Shown here: piece after piece, positions 27,643-37,525 of the stretch
Layout: each line of letters starts with the position of its first letter
Numbering within the stretch: the stretch's first letter is position 1
Position numbers and translations under genes: made by a program
The notes under the pieces: generated by a model
Seen by the model: only the letters and a program-made list of their open reading frames with translations
Told to the model about the DNA's origin: nothing
The model's database searches: none
DNA from: Citrobacter koseri ATCC BAA-895
GTDB lineage: Bacteria > Pseudomonadota > Gammaproteobacteria > Enterobacterales > Enterobacteriaceae
DNA length: 64,000 bases
Assembly (NCBI RefSeq): GCF_000018045.1
Contig: NC_009792.1
Coordinates: 2,542,001 to 2,606,000, forward strand
Direction of reading: 5' to 3'

Positions 27643-28938
27643 TTAAGCGCAATTTTTGGCAATTAATCGTTCCGGCAGCACAAAGCTGAAGCGCGTCCCT
27701 TTACCCGGCGAACTGTCGATAATCAATCGACTCTCGTGATGATTCAGCGCATGTTTCACAATCGCCAGACCTAATCCGCTTCCCCCGGTTTGCCGCGACC
27801 GCGCTTTGTCCACACGGTAGAAACGCTCCGTCAGACGCGGAATATGCTCAGGCGCAATCCCCGGCCCGTTATCTTCCACGCTGAACTCCGCACCGTGGGT
27901 CACATGCTGCCAGCGCACGGTAATATGCGTTCCCGCAGGCGTGTGATTCACCGCGTTATAGACCAGGTTCGAAATCGCACTGCGCAACTGTTCTTCGTTA
28001 CCCAATACGCTCAGCCGGGCATCCACTTCAAACGTAAAGGTGTGTTTCTGCTGGCTGAGCGCCTGCGCCTCACGCTCGACAACGCGCAGCATCATCGGCA
28101 CATCCACCCTTTCGTTCAACAGCAGCGCGGGCGCCGCCTCAATTTTCGACAGCGTCAGCAGTTGTTTCACCAGCCCTTCCATCCGGTGCGTTTGCTCACG
28201 CATCGTATGCAGCGCCTTCTCCCGCGTCGCGCCTTCCAGAGGCTGCTCCTGCATCATCTCCAGATAGCCCTGCAAGACGGTGAGCGGCGTGCGTAGTTCA
28301 TGGCTGACGTTCGCGAAGAAATTGCGCCGCGCGCCTTCAAGCTGGTGCATCTGCGTCACGTCGCGCGCGACCATCAACAGTTGCTGATCGGTATAGGGCA
28401 TCACGCGGATCTCCAGATGCCGCCCGGTGTTGAGCACCAGATTGAGCGGCCGGATAAAATCGCGTGTTTTGAGATACTGCGTAAATTCCGGGTAGCGCAG
28501 CAGGTTCAGAATGTTTTGCCCGTTGTCGTCCGGCCAGCGCAGCCCAAGCACCTGTTGCGCCAGTCCGTTACACCAGAAAATCCCGCCGTCTTCGGTTGTC
28601 AGCACCACCGCGTCGGGGAGGGATTCCGCCCCGCTGCGAAAGCGTTTAATCAGGTTTCCCAGTTCGCGACGCCGCTTTTTATTACGCAACTGCATCTGGT
28701 GCAGACCGTACAGCAGCGGCTCCCAGCTCCCGCGTCCCGGCGGCGGCGTCATACTCATATCGACCCACAGCCACCAGGAGAGGCGCAATAAATTCCAGAA
28801 ATGCCAGATCAGCAATCCCGTTACCGACGCCAGTAAAAACCAGGGCAGATAACCAAAAAAAGCACTGAGGATAAAAGCGGGGATGCAGCAGAGGATCAGC
28901 TCCAGCACCAGCCTTTTCCATGACAGCCGTTCCAGCAC
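27643..28938 (-). CDS. phoR: Phosphate regulon sensor kinase PhoR
   Basis: Inner-membrane sensor histidine kinase that phosphorylates PhoB when phosphate is scarce and dephosphorylates it through PstSCAB/PhoU signals. 431 residues as in E. coli: two N-terminal membrane helices (about 8-50), a charged linker, a PAS domain (about 100-195), the HisKA site His213 in FANVSHELRTP, and the HATPase domain with N (NLVYNAVNH), G1 (DNGPGI) and G2 (GGSGLGL) boxes. The start codon is GTG. It follows phoB by 67 bp. Confidence 0.98.
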   Translation of the reverse strand: MLERLSWKRLVLELILCCIPAFILSAFFGYLPWFLLASVTGLLIWHFWNLLRLSWWLWVDMSMTPPPGRGSWEPLLYGLHQMQLRNKKRRRELGNLIKRFRSGAESLPDAVVLTTEDGGIFWCNGLAQQVLGLRWPDDNGQNILNLLRYPEFTQYLKTRDFIRPLNLVLNTGRHLEIRVMPYTDQQLLMVARDVTQMHQLEGARRNFFANVSHELRTPLTVLQGYLEMMQEQPLEGATREKALHTMREQTHRMEGLVKQLLTLSKIEAAPALLLNERVDVPMMLRVVEREAQALSQQKHTFTFEVDARLSVLGNEEQLRSAISNLVYNAVNHTPAGTHITVRWQHVTHGAEFSVEDNGPGIAPEHIPRLTERFYRVDKARSRQTGGSGLGLAIVKHALNHHESRLIIDSSPGKGTRFSFVLPERLIAKNCA

Positions 28939-29005
28939 GCGTCACACTCCCTTCAGAATAGTAAACCCGCCCGCCACACCGAGATGCCGGTCTGGCGGCA
29001 AGGTA

Positions 29006-29695
29006 TTAAAAACGGGTCGAAAAGCGATACCCGGTTCCGCGTACCGTTTGCACCATACGATCGTGACCGCTGTGCTCCAGCGCTTTACGCAAACGACGAA
29101 TATGTACATCGACCGTACGGTCTTCAACATACACATTCGTTCCCCAGACATGGTTGAGGAGCTGCTCGCGACTGTAGACGCGCTCAGGGTGCGTCATAAA
29201 GAAGTGTAACAATTTAAATTCGGTCGGCCCCATATCGAGCGGATTTTCCCCGGTCATCACGCGATGTGAGGTTGGATCGAGGCTAAGCCCCTGCATCTCA
29301 ATCACCTCTTCTACCGCCATCGGCGAAATGCGGCGCATCACAGCTTTGATACGCGCCACCAGCTCTTTAGGGGAAAACGGCTTGGTGACATAGTCATCCG
29401 CCCCGGTTTCCAGCCCGCGCACGCGGTCTTCCTCTTCCCCTCTTGCCGTCAGCATAACCACAGGGATATCCCGGGTCATCGCTTCACGCTTGAGGTGTTT
29501 AATAAACTGAAGGCCCGACCCGCCGGGCAACATCCAGTCAAGGAGGATTAAATCCGGCCAGGGTTCATTCAGTTGGTTCACAGCACTGTCATAATCTTCG
29601 GCTTCTACTGGCTGAAAGCCATTTTGCTCGAGCACGAAGCAGACCATTTCACGAATTGGAGCTTCATCTTCTACGACCAGAATACGTCTCGCCAT
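29006..29695 (-). CDS. phoB: Phosphate regulon response regulator PhoB
   Basis: OmpR-family activator; 229 residues identical in length to E. coli. Receiver domain with acidic pocket ED at residues 10-11, phospho-acceptor Asp53 (LLDWMLPG) and conserved Lys105; C-terminal winged helix (about 130-229) binds Pho boxes. A Pho box lies upstream of the gene, so it is autoregulated. It is divergent from sbcD. Confidence 0.98.
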   Translation of the reverse strand: MARRILVVEDEAPIREMVCFVLEQNGFQPVEAEDYDSAVNQLNEPWPDLILLDWMLPGGSGLQFIKHLKREAMTRDIPVVMLTARGEEEDRVRGLETGADDYVTKPFSPKELVARIKAVMRRISPMAVEEVIEMQGLSLDPTSHRVMTGENPLDMGPTEFKLLHFFMTHPERVYSREQLLNHVWGTNVYVEDRTVDVHIRRLRKALEHSGHDRMVQTVRGTGYRFSTRF

Positions 29696-29748
29696 GATTT
29701 GCCCTGTTTAAATAAGTCGTTGTCATCAATGCGGCGCCATTATGCGTC

Positions 29749-29772
29749 AGATTTATGACAGATTTATGAAAA
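29749..29772 (-). promoter_or_regulatory. Pho box of the phoBR promoter
   Basis: On the minus strand the site reads as tandem repeats TTTTCATAAAT / CTGTCATAAAT, followed by CTGACGCATAAT. It is essentially identical to the E. coli phoB Pho box, with CTGTCATA direct repeats eleven bases apart. Confidence 0.9.
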
Positions 29773-29882
29773 AGATAGTCGACATTCGGCTCAGGTTATT
29801 GATTTATGACAGTCACGAAACAAGATATTACCGTTCCCGACGGGTTATAATCCTGCCCACGCTTTTTCGTCATGGAACCGTT

Positions 29883-31091
29883 ATGCGCATCCTTCACACC
29901 TCTGACTGGCATCTGGGACAAAACTTCTACAGCAAAAGCCGCGCCGCCGAGCACCTGGCGTTTCTCGACTGGCTGCTGGAAACCGCGCAATCTCACCAGG
30001 TGGATGCGATTATTGTCGCGGGTGACATTTTTGATACAGGATCGCCGCCAAGCTATGCCCGCGAGTTGTATAACCGGTTTGTTGTCAATTTACAGCAAAC
30101 CGGCTGTCATCTGGTGGTGCTGGCCGGAAACCATGACTCCGTCGCCACGCTCAACGAATCCCGCGATATTCTGGCGTTTCTCAACACCACCGTGGTCGCC
30201 AGCGCAGGCCACGCGCCGCAGTACCTTTACCGTTGCGACGGCACGCCGGGCGCCGTGCTTTGCCCGATTCCGTTTTTACGCCCGCGCGACATCATCACCA
30301 GCCAGGCGGGGCTTTCAGGCAATGAAAAACAGCAGCATCTGCTCGGGGCGATCACGGATTATTACCAACAACAGTATCAGGAAGCCTGTAAGCTGCGCGG
30401 CGACGGCGATCAAACTCTGCCGGTTATCGCCACCGGGCACCTGACCACCGTCGGCGCCAGTAAAAGTGACGCGGTACGTGACATCTATATTGGCACGCTG
30501 GACGCCTTCCCGGCGCAAAACTTCCCTCCTGCCGATTATATCGCGCTGGGACACATTCACCGGGCGCAGATCATTGGCGGCACGGAACACATCCGCTACT
30601 GCGGCTCTCCGATCGCGCTGAGTTTTGATGAGTGCGGCAAAAGCAAATGCGTCCATCTGGTCAGTTTTGCAAACGGCAAATTACATCAAGTAGAGAACCT
30701 CACCGTTCCCGTCACTCAACCGCTAGCGGTGCTGAAAGGCGATCTGGCCTCCATCACCGAACAACTTGAGCAATGGCGCGATGCTCACCAGGAGCCTCCC
30801 GTCTGGCTGGATATTGAAATCACCACTGACGAATACCTTCACGATATGCAGCGCAAAATTCAGGCATTAACGGAGTCGCTGCCCGTTGAGGTTTTACTGG
30901 TGCGCCGCAGTCGGGAAAATCGCGAACGCATTATGGCTAACGAACGACGTGAAACCCTGAGCGAACTGCGCGTGGAAGACGTTTTTACCCGCCGTCTGGC
31001 GCTGGAAGAGCTGGATGAACCCCAGCGTGAACGTCTGACGCAGCTTTTTACCACCACCCTACATTCGCTGTCCGGGGAGCATGACGCATGA
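29883..31091 (+). CDS. sbcD: Nuclease SbcCD subunit D
   Basis: Mn-dependent phosphoesterase of the SbcCD (Mre11-Rad50) complex that cuts DNA hairpins and protein-blocked ends. The start at 29883 (MRILHTSDWHLG) is chosen for its GGAA ribosome site and agreement with E. coli; 47 in-frame codons upstream are leader. 402 residues, two more than E. coli. Metal ligands are in TSDWH, GDIFDTG, GNHDS, GH and GHIH. Its stop overlaps the sbcC start (ATGA). Confidence 0.97.
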   Translation: MRILHTSDWHLGQNFYSKSRAAEHLAFLDWLLETAQSHQVDAIIVAGDIFDTGSPPSYARELYNRFVVNLQQTGCHLVVLAGNHDSVATLNESRDILAFLNTTVVASAGHAPQYLYRCDGTPGAVLCPIPFLRPRDIITSQAGLSGNEKQQHLLGAITDYYQQQYQEACKLRGDGDQTLPVIATGHLTTVGASKSDAVRDIYIGTLDAFPAQNFPPADYIALGHIHRAQIIGGTEHIRYCGSPIALSFDECGKSKCVHLVSFANGKLHQVENLTVPVTQPLAVLKGDLASITEQLEQWRDAHQEPPVWLDIEITTDEYLHDMQRKIQALTESLPVEVLLVRRSRENRERIMANERRETLSELRVEDVFTRRLALEELDEPQRERLTQLFTTTLHSLSGEHDA

Positions 31092-34000
31092 AGATTCTCA
31101 GCCTGCGCCTGAAAAACCTCAACTCCCTGAAGGGAGAATGGAAAGTCGATTTCACGGCAGAACCTTTTGCCAGCAACGGGCTGTTTGCCATCACCGGGCC
31201 GACCGGCGCGGGGAAAACCACGCTGCTCGACGCCATCTGTCTTGCGCTCTATCACGAGACGCCGCGCCTGAGCACCGTTTCGCAATCGCAAAACGATCTG
31301 ATGACCCGCGATACGGCCGAATGCCTTGCCGAAGTGGAGTTCGAGGTTAAAGGCGAGTCTTACCGCGCTTTCTGGAGCCAGAACCGCGCCCGCAATCAGC
31401 CGGACGGAAACCTGCAAGTGCCGCGCGTGGAGCTGGCGCGCTGCGCCGACGGAAAAATCCTCGCCGATAAGGTCAAAGATAAGCTGGAGATGACGGCATC
31501 GCTTACCGGGCTGGATTACGGACGCTTTACCCGCTCCATGCTGCTGTCGCAGGGGCAGTTCGCTGCGTTTCTCAATGCGAAGCCAAAAGAGCGCGCTGAG
31601 CTTCTGGAAGAGCTGACCGGAACCGAAATCTACGGGCAGATCTCCGCGCTGGTGTTTGAAAAGCACAAGACCGCCCGCACCGACCTGGAAAAGCTTCAGG
31701 CGCAGGCCAGCGGCGTCTCGCTGTTAGCGCCGGAGCAGCAGCATTCCCTCAATGAAAGTTTGCAGGCGCTCACTGACGAAGAAAAACAGCTGCTCGCCCG
31801 CCAGCAGCTTCACCAGCAACATCTGCACTGGCTGACCCGTCAGAATGAGTTGCAGGCTGAAATGAATCGCCGCCAGCAGGCGCTGCGGGTCTCCCAGGAA
31901 GAACAGGAAAACGCGCAGCCGCAGCTGGCCGCGCTGAACCTGGCGCATCCTGCCCGGCAGTTACGCCCACACTGGGAACGCATTGAGGAACAAACCGCTG
32001 CCGCCGGGCGCACACGTCAGCAAATTCAGGAAGTGAATGCTCGCTTACAAAGCGTATTACACCTGCGCAGCCGCATTCGACACAGCGCTCAACAACAATC
32101 CGCCGAACTGCGCGCCACCATGCAGACGCTGACCGGGTGGCTCACCGAGCATGAACGCTTCCGCTTGTGGAGCAGTGAACTGGCAGGCTGGCGTGCGCTG
32201 TTTGCTCAACAGTCCAGCGATAAAGTGCAGTTGCTTAAATGGCAGCAGCAGTGTGCAAGCGATATCCGCAAGCGTGACGCGCTTCCACCGAATCCTCTGA
32301 CGCTTACGCCAGAAGAGGCCACGGCAGCGCTGGCGCAGCATACGCAGCAGCAGCCGCTGCGTCAGCGGCTCGCCAGCCTGCATGGGCAGATAGCGCCTAA
32401 GCAAAAACGACGGGAACAACTGCAAACCGCGATCCAGAATAGTCAGCAGGAGTTGGCCCGACGCAGTGCGGCGCTGGAGGGTAAGCGGCAGAAATATAAA
32501 GAAAAAAATCAGCAGTTCATGGATGTAAAAACGATTTGCGAGCAGGAGGCGCGCATCAAAGATCTGGAAAGCCAGCGAGCGCTGCTGCAATCCGGTCAGC
32601 CATGCCCGCTCTGCGGCTCGACCTCGCATCCGGCGATTGCATCCTATCAGGCACTCGAACCCGGCGTGAATCAGGCGCGGCGCGATGCACTGGAAAAAGA
32701 GGTCAAGACGCTGGCTGAAGAAGGCGCCGCCTTACGCGGGCAACTGGAAACATTAACGCAGCAGCTACACCGCGACGAAAGCGAAGTGCAGGCACTGGTA
32801 AAAGAGGAGCAAGCGCTCACTCAAGAATGGCAGACGCTGTGTGACGCGCTGAACGTTACGCTGCACCCTCAGGACGATATTTCACCGTGGCTGACCGCCC
32901 GGCAGGACTATGAACAACAGCTGTATCAGCTCAGCCAGCGCCATATGTTGCAGGCGCAGATCGCCGCCCATACCGGGCAGGTTACGCAGTTTCAGCAGCA
33001 AATCGACCAGCGTCAAACCACGTTGCTGTCTGAACTGCGCCGCTACGGGTTATCCCTGCCCGCCGACGGAGAAGAAGCGTCGTGGTTAAACGCCCGCGCG
33101 GATGACGCGCAAACATGGCAACAGCGCCAGACGGAACTGGGTGAGCTACAAACGCGCATCGCGCAGTTGACTCCCCTGCTGGAGACACTACCGGAAACAG
33201 ATATTCTCCCGGAGAGCGACGAGCGCGTGGCGCTGGATAACTGGCGGCAGGTACATGATGATTGCGTTTCGCTACAGAGCCAGTGGCAGACCTTGCAGCA
33301 GCAGGAAGCGCAGGAAATGCAGCGGGTAGCACAGGCGCAGGCGCACTTTGACGCCGCGCTCAAGGCTAGCGTATTTGACGATCGTGCCGCCTTCCTTGCC
33401 GCGCTGCTGGACGATGAGACCATCGCCCGCCTCGAACAACATCGCCAGGCGCTGGAAAACCAGTTACAGCAGGCGCAGGCCTTAGCCGCTCAGGCGAACC
33501 AGGCGCTGGCAGAACATCAACAACATCCGCCCGAGGGGCTGGATCTCACGCTCACACCTGAACACATTCAGCAGGCCGTGGCGCAATTAACCGGACAACT
33601 GCGGGACAATACGACGCGTCAGGGGGAGATCCGCCAGCAGCTCAAACAGGATGCGAATAACCGCCAACAGCAGCAGTCTCTGATGCTGGAGATTGAAAAC
33701 GCCTCGCAGCAGGTGGAGGACTGGGGTTATCTGAACGCGTTAATCGGCTCTAAAGAGGGCGATAAATTCCGCAAATTTGCTCAGGGACTGACGCTGGATA
33801 ACCTGGTCTGGCTGGCGAACAATCAGCTGACTCGCCTGCATGGTCGTTACCTGCTCCAGCGCAAGGCCAGCGAAGCGCTGGAACTGGAGGTGGTCGATAC
33901 CTGGCAAGCGGATGCCGTTCGCGATACCCGCACGCTGTCGGGCGGCGAAAGTTTCCTGGTCAGTCTGGCGCTGGCGCTGGCGTTGTCCGACCTGGTCAGC

Positions 34001-34231
34001 CACAAAACGCGCATCGACTCCCTGTTCCTTGATGAAGGGTTCGGCACGCTGGACAGCGAGACGCTGGATACCGCGCTGGATGCCCTGGACGCGCTGAATG
34101 CCACCGGTAAGACGATTGGCGTAATAAGCCATGTGGAAGCGATGAAAGAACGCATTCCTGTGCAAATTAAGGTGAAGAAAATCAACGGGCTGGGTTACAG
34201 CAAACTGGATAAGATGTTTGCTGTGGAATGA
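31088..34231 (+). CDS. sbcC: Nuclease SbcCD subunit C
   Basis: Rad50-like SMC ATPase partner of SbcD. 1047 residues: Walker A GPTGAGKTT at 37-45, two long Gln/Glu-rich coiled coils (about 190-480 and 540-860), the zinc hook CPLCG with cysteines at about 506 and 509, then ABC signature LSGGES (near 950) and Walker B DSLFLDEGFGTLD (near 978). Four-base overlap with sbcD ensures coupled synthesis. In E. coli araJ follows; here a BIME array does. Confidence 0.97.
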   Translation: MKILSLRLKNLNSLKGEWKVDFTAEPFASNGLFAITGPTGAGKTTLLDAICLALYHETPRLSTVSQSQNDLMTRDTAECLAEVEFEVKGESYRAFWSQNRARNQPDGNLQVPRVELARCADGKILADKVKDKLEMTASLTGLDYGRFTRSMLLSQGQFAAFLNAKPKERAELLEELTGTEIYGQISALVFEKHKTARTDLEKLQAQASGVSLLAPEQQHSLNESLQALTDEEKQLLARQQLHQQHLHWLTRQNELQAEMNRRQQALRVSQEEQENAQPQLAALNLAHPARQLRPHWERIEEQTAAAGRTRQQIQEVNARLQSVLHLRSRIRHSAQQQSAELRATMQTLTGWLTEHERFRLWSSELAGWRALFAQQSSDKVQLLKWQQQCASDIRKRDALPPNPLTLTPEEATAALAQHTQQQPLRQRLASLHGQIAPKQKRREQLQTAIQNSQQELARRSAALEGKRQKYKEKNQQFMDVKTICEQEARIKDLESQRALLQSGQPCPLCGSTSHPAIASYQALEPGVNQARRDALEKEVKTLAEEGAALRGQLETLTQQLHRDESEVQALVKEEQALTQEWQTLCDALNVTLHPQDDISPWLTARQDYEQQLYQLSQRHMLQAQIAAHTGQVTQFQQQIDQRQTTLLSELRRYGLSLPADGEEASWLNARADDAQTWQQRQTELGELQTRIAQLTPLLETLPETDILPESDERVALDNWRQVHDDCVSLQSQWQTLQQQEAQEMQRVAQAQAHFDAALKASVFDDRAAFLAALLDDETIARLEQHRQALENQLQQAQALAAQANQALAEHQQHPPEGLDLTLTPEHIQQAVAQLTGQLRDNTTRQGEIRQQLKQDANNRQQQQSLMLEIENASQQVEDWGYLNALIGSKEGDKFRKFAQGLTLDNLVWLANNQLTRLHGRYLLQRKASEALELEVVDTWQADAVRDTRTLSGGESFLVSLALALALSDLVSHKTRIDSLFLDEGFGTLDSETLDTALDALDALNATGKTIGVISHVEAMKERIPVQIKVKKINGLGYSKLDKMFAVE

Positions 34232-34240
34232 CGGTTGTTT

Positions 34241-34500
34241 TGCCGGATGGCGGCGTAAACGCCTTATCCGGCCTACAGGGAGCACGTTGTAGGCCCGGTA
34301 AGCATAGCGCCACCGGGCATTACGCCGGATGGCGGCGTCACCGCCTTGTCCGGCCTACAGGGAGCACGTTGTAGGCCCGGTAAGCGTAGCGCCACCGGGC
34401 ACTATGCCGGATGACGGCGTAACCGCCTTATCCGGCCTACAGGGAGCATTTTGTAGGCCCGGTAAGCGTAGCGCCACCGGGCATTACGCCTTATCCGGCA
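34241..34500. repeat. BIME array: three tandem 82-bp units
   Basis: Units begin gccggatg at 34242, 34324 and 34406, a period of exactly 82 bp. Each unit contains one REP arm (gccggatggcggcgtaa...gccttatccggcctaca) and one opposing (tgtaggcccggtaagcgtagcgccaccgggca). A partial arm (gccttatccggca) closes the array. It lies between the convergent sbcC and mak genes. Confidence 0.93.
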
Positions 34501-34509
34501 AAAAACGAT

Positions 34510-35418
34510 TTACTCCTGCGGCCACAACCATGCCGCGCCGCGAACGCCGCTGGAATCGCCATGTAACGCCTTACGAACCGGCGTTTCGCATTCGCCGCCA
34601 AAAACAAACGGTTTAATCAACGATGGCACGGTGTTGTACAACCGATCGACATTGCTCATCCCGCCGCCTAACACGATAACGTCCGGGTCGAGGATGTTGA
34701 CCACATGGGCTAACGATTTCGCCAGGCGCAGTTCATAACGGCTAAGCGCCCGTTCCGCCAGCGCGTCCTGCTCGTTAACCAGACGGATAATGTCATTCCC
34801 TTTCAGCGGATGACCACTCAGACGATGGTAATCCGTGGCAAACCCGGTTCCTGAGATAAAGGTTTCAATGCAGCCTTGTTTGCCACAGTAGCAGGGCACT
34901 TCTTCACGGTAGCGCAGTTCATCTTCATCCATCCACGGCAAGGGATTGTGTCCCCACTCGCCTGCCGTACCGTTGCCGCCGGTATGCGCCCGACCGTTCA
35001 GCGCCACGCCAGCCCCGCACCCGGTGCCGATGATCACCGCAAAAACGGTCTGCGCTCCGGCCGCCGCGCCATCCACCGCTTCGGACACCGCCAGACAGTT
35101 GGCGTCGTTCGCCAGGCGCACTTCCCGCTGCAAACGCGCACTCAAATCTTTATCGAACGGCTGACCGTTAAGCCAGGTTGAGTTGGCGTTCTTTACCACG
35201 CCGGTATAGGGCGAGATCGAACCGGGAATACCCATCCCTACCGTACCCGTCTGGCCCGTCGCCTTTTCCGCCATCCCGACCAGCGAAGCGATGGTCTCTA
35301 TCGTTTGTCGATAATCATCCCGCGGCGTAGGCAGACGATGGCGAAACAGCTGTTCCCCCGCATCGCCGAGCGCAATCACTTCCGTTTTCGTGCCGCCTAA
35401 ATCGATACCTATACGCAC
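34510..35418 (-). CDS. mak: Fructokinase Mak (ROK family)
   Basis: ATP-dependent mannofructokinase, cytosolic; 302 residues with start at the GTG at 35418, which has GAGGAG upstream and yields RIGIDLGGTKTE as in E. coli. The longer ORF upstream is not used. DxGGTKxE phosphate motif at the N-terminus, ROK motif GIPGSISPYTGVVKNA, the zinc site GHNPLPW...CYCGKQGCIE (about residues 150-175), and active-site Asp in LANDANC. Confidence 0.95.
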   Translation of the reverse strand: MRIGIDLGGTKTEVIALGDAGEQLFRHRLPTPRDDYRQTIETIASLVGMAEKATGQTGTVGMGIPGSISPYTGVVKNANSTWLNGQPFDKDLSARLQREVRLANDANCLAVSEAVDGAAAGAQTVFAVIIGTGCGAGVALNGRAHTGGNGTAGEWGHNPLPWMDEDELRYREEVPCYCGKQGCIETFISGTGFATDYHRLSGHPLKGNDIIRLVNEQDALAERALSRYELRLAKSLAHVVNILDPDVIVLGGGMSNVDRLYNTVPSLIKPFVFGGECETPVRKALHGDSSGVRGAAWLWPQE

Positions 35419-35543
35419 ACATCGCTCCTCATTTTTAGGGAATATCAACAGAGTAGAGGCGGGTGTTCTGGTTGGCAATGCAAGCCCGCCGACAATTCGT
35501 TATTATACCCGCTGGATTTAACGACAAGGCCGTGGAAATTATC

Positions 35544-36455
35544 ATGCTGTGGTTCAAAAATTTAATGGTTTACCGTCTTAGCCGCGATATTTCGTTGCGC
35601 GCCGAGGAGATGGAAAAACAGCTAGCCTCGATGACGTTTACCCCTTGCGGCAGCCAGGATATGGCAAAAATGGGCTGGGTTCCGCCAATGGGCTCGCACA
35701 GCGATGCGTTAACGCATACCGCCAATGGCCAAATTATTATCTGCGCGCGCAAAGAAGAGAAGATTCTGCCGTCGCCGGTGATCAAGCAAGCGCTGGAAGC
35801 GAAAATCGCCAAACTGGAAGCTGACCAGGGGCGCAAGCTAAAAAAAACGGAAAAAGACTCACTGAAAGATGAAGTGCTGCACTCACTGCTGCCGCGCGCC
35901 TTTAGCCGTTTTAGTCAGACAATGATGTGGATCGACACCGTTAATGGTCTGATCATGGTCGATTGCGCAAGCGCTAAAAAAGCGGAAGATACGCTGGCGC
36001 TGCTGCGTAAAAGCCTCGGCTCGCTGCCGGTGGTTCCGCTGGCGCTGGAAAATCCTATCGAGCTGACGCTCACCGAATGGGTGCGTTCCGGTACGGTGGC
36101 GCAGGGATTCCAGTTGCTGGACGAAGCAGAGCTGAAAGCAATGCTGGAAGACGGCGGCGTGATCCGCGCGAAGAAACAGGATCTGGTCAGCGACGAGATC
36201 GCCGTGCACATTGAAGCGGGTAAAGTGGTCACGAAACTGGCGCTCGACTGGCAGCAGCGCATTCAGTTCTTGATCTGCGATGACGGTTCGATCAAACGCC
36301 TGAAGTTCAGCGATGAACTGCGCGATCAAAACGAAGATATCGATCGCGAAGACTACGCTCAGCGTTTTGATGCCGATTTCATTCTGATGACGGGTGAGTT
36401 GGCGGCGTTAATTCAAAGCCTGGTTGAAGGTCTGGGCGGCGAAGCGCAACGCTAA
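35544..36455 (+). CDS. rdgC: Recombination-associated protein RdgC
   Basis: Ring-shaped dimeric DNA-binding protein that limits RecA filament activity. Start at 35544 (MLWFKNLMVYRL) gives 303 residues as in E. coli; 27 extra upstream codons are in frame but unlike the family. Basic residues for DNA binding are spread in RKLKKTEKDSLKDEVLHSLLPRA (split here by description: RKLKKTEKDSLK then DEVLHSLLPRA). Divergent from mak and convergent with ppnP. Confidence 0.96.
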   Translation: MLWFKNLMVYRLSRDISLRAEEMEKQLASMTFTPCGSQDMAKMGWVPPMGSHSDALTHTANGQIIICARKEEKILPSPVIKQALEAKIAKLEADQGRKLKKTEKDSLKDEVLHSLLPRAFSRFSQTMMWIDTVNGLIMVDCASAKKAEDTLALLRKSLGSLPVVPLALENPIELTLTEWVRSGTVAQGFQLLDEAELKAMLEDGGVIRAKKQDLVSDEIAVHIEAGKVVTKLALDWQQRIQFLICDDGSIKRLKFSDELRDQNEDIDREDYAQRFDADFILMTGELAALIQSLVEGLGGEAQR

Positions 36456-36459
36456 GTGA

Positions 36460-36484
36460 ATATTCCCTCTCCGCCGGGAGAGGG
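36460..36484. terminator. Inverted repeat between rdgC and ppnP
   Basis: TTCCCTCTCC-GCC-GGGAGAGGGAA is a ten-pair stem lying between two convergent genes; there is no clear T run on either strand, so it may be a processing or Rho-protected end rather than a classical terminator. Confidence 0.5.
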
Positions 36485-36492
36485 AAGCGCCA

Positions 36493-36777
36493 TTATAAAT
36501 AGCGGCAAAGATAGGACGTCGGTTCAGCCACCTGCAAATGGAACTCACTTTGGCCAGGGACGTTAAACACCTCGCCCGCTGCGTAGACTTTCCACTCGGT
36601 TTCCCCCGGAAGCAGTACGTTCAACGCGCCACTGACCACCGTCATCTCCTCCGGCGCGGCAGTGCTAAAGGCATATTCGCCTTCCGCCATCACGCCGACA
36701 CTGGCGCGACCAGTACTGCTGCTGGTAAAGCCGATCGATTTCACTTTGCCGGAAAAGTATTCGTTACTTTGTAGCAT
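36493..36777 (-). CDS. ppnP: Pyrimidine/purine nucleoside phosphorylase
   Basis: Small cupin-fold phosphorylase of broad nucleoside range (formerly YaiE). 94 residues from the ATG at 36777 (MLQSNEYFSGKVKSIGF), as in E. coli; twelve upstream codons are in frame but not conserved. The cupin core residues GEYAFSTAAPEEMTVVSGAL and FNVPGQSEFHLQV are present. Single-gene unit. Confidence 0.95.
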   Translation of the reverse strand: MLQSNEYFSGKVKSIGFTSSSTGRASVGVMAEGEYAFSTAAPEEMTVVSGALNVLLPGETEWKVYAAGEVFNVPGQSEFHLQVAEPTSYLCRYL

Positions 36778-36847
36778 AAACTGGCCCTTTCTCATGGTTA
36801 CGTTAAGCACCAATATAGGGTCGCGACCTTCTGCCTGTCACGCAAAA

Positions 36848-37525
36848 TTAACCGAGTAATTCCGAAGCCAGCCGTGCAATCAATACATTAGAGAGCAAGA
36901 CCGGAACATCCAGCGCTCTTTGCAATAAATCACGATGACGCTGATTAAATCCAATGGAATCCAGCATGATCACATCCGCGCCCTGTTCCAGCAAATCTTT
37001 ACCGGCATCAATCAGTTGTTGTTCCGATCCCTGCACGGGATTCGCCAAAGAAAAGACCGGAGGACGTTGTAAGACCTGCCATTTTCTCGCCTGCACATCC
37101 AGTAACTCTTCAACCGGCACAATCACGCCCACCTGGTGGCCATCAACAATCGACGCCACTAACGGCGGGATAATACGCAACGGCTCCAGCAGGATCGTGT
37201 TACGCGCGGTCATACTGTTAATCGCGGCGGTATTCATCAATAAAATGACATCGTAGCCCTGGTTATCCAGCACTTCGATAATACTTTGCAGGTCGCGCTC
37301 CACTTTCTGGCGCGAAACATGGACGATTTGGTTATCACTGAGCAACGTTAATAGCGGATCGTCTCCGGCCTCGACGGCGTACTCCGCCAACACCTCTTCA
37401 CGGCTGATCTCACCCAACAGACTATGATGGGTAATATGTTGCTCATCGATATACTCCGTCAGAAGCGGCAGCACTTCGCTCATTGGCACAACGCCGATCG
37501 TGAGGATAGCCAACGACGCACTCAT
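36848..37525 (-). CDS. aroM: AroM family protein
   Basis: Protein of unknown function, cotranscribed with aroL in E. coli and of similar 225-residue length when started at 37525 (MSASLAILTIGVVPM). AspGlu/racemase-like fold features: VPVEELLDVQ and the last segment ADVIMLDSIGFNQRH. It lies 261 bp past yaiA; that spacer is AT-rich with a TATACT that might be a local promoter. Aromatic link is by operon association. Confidence 0.93.
   Translation of the reverse strand: MSASLAILTIGVVPMSEVLPLLTEYIDEQHITHHSLLGEISREEVLAEYAVEAGDDPLLTLLSDNQIVHVSRQKVERDLQSIIEVLDNQGYDVILLMNTAAINSMTARNTILLEPLRIIPPLVASIVDGHQVGVIVPVEELLDVQARKWQVLQRPPVFSLANPVQGSEQQLIDAGKDLLEQGADVIMLDSIGFNQRHRDLLQRALDVPVLLSNVLIARLASELLG

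Noticed and set aside
34242..34499. Possible CRISPR array
   Set aside because: Repeats are 82 bp with REP arms, no spacers of unique sequence, no cas genes.
34329..34616. 95-codon ORF across the BIME array
   Set aside because: It is composed of REP arms and the antisense end of mak; no homology and no ribosome site.
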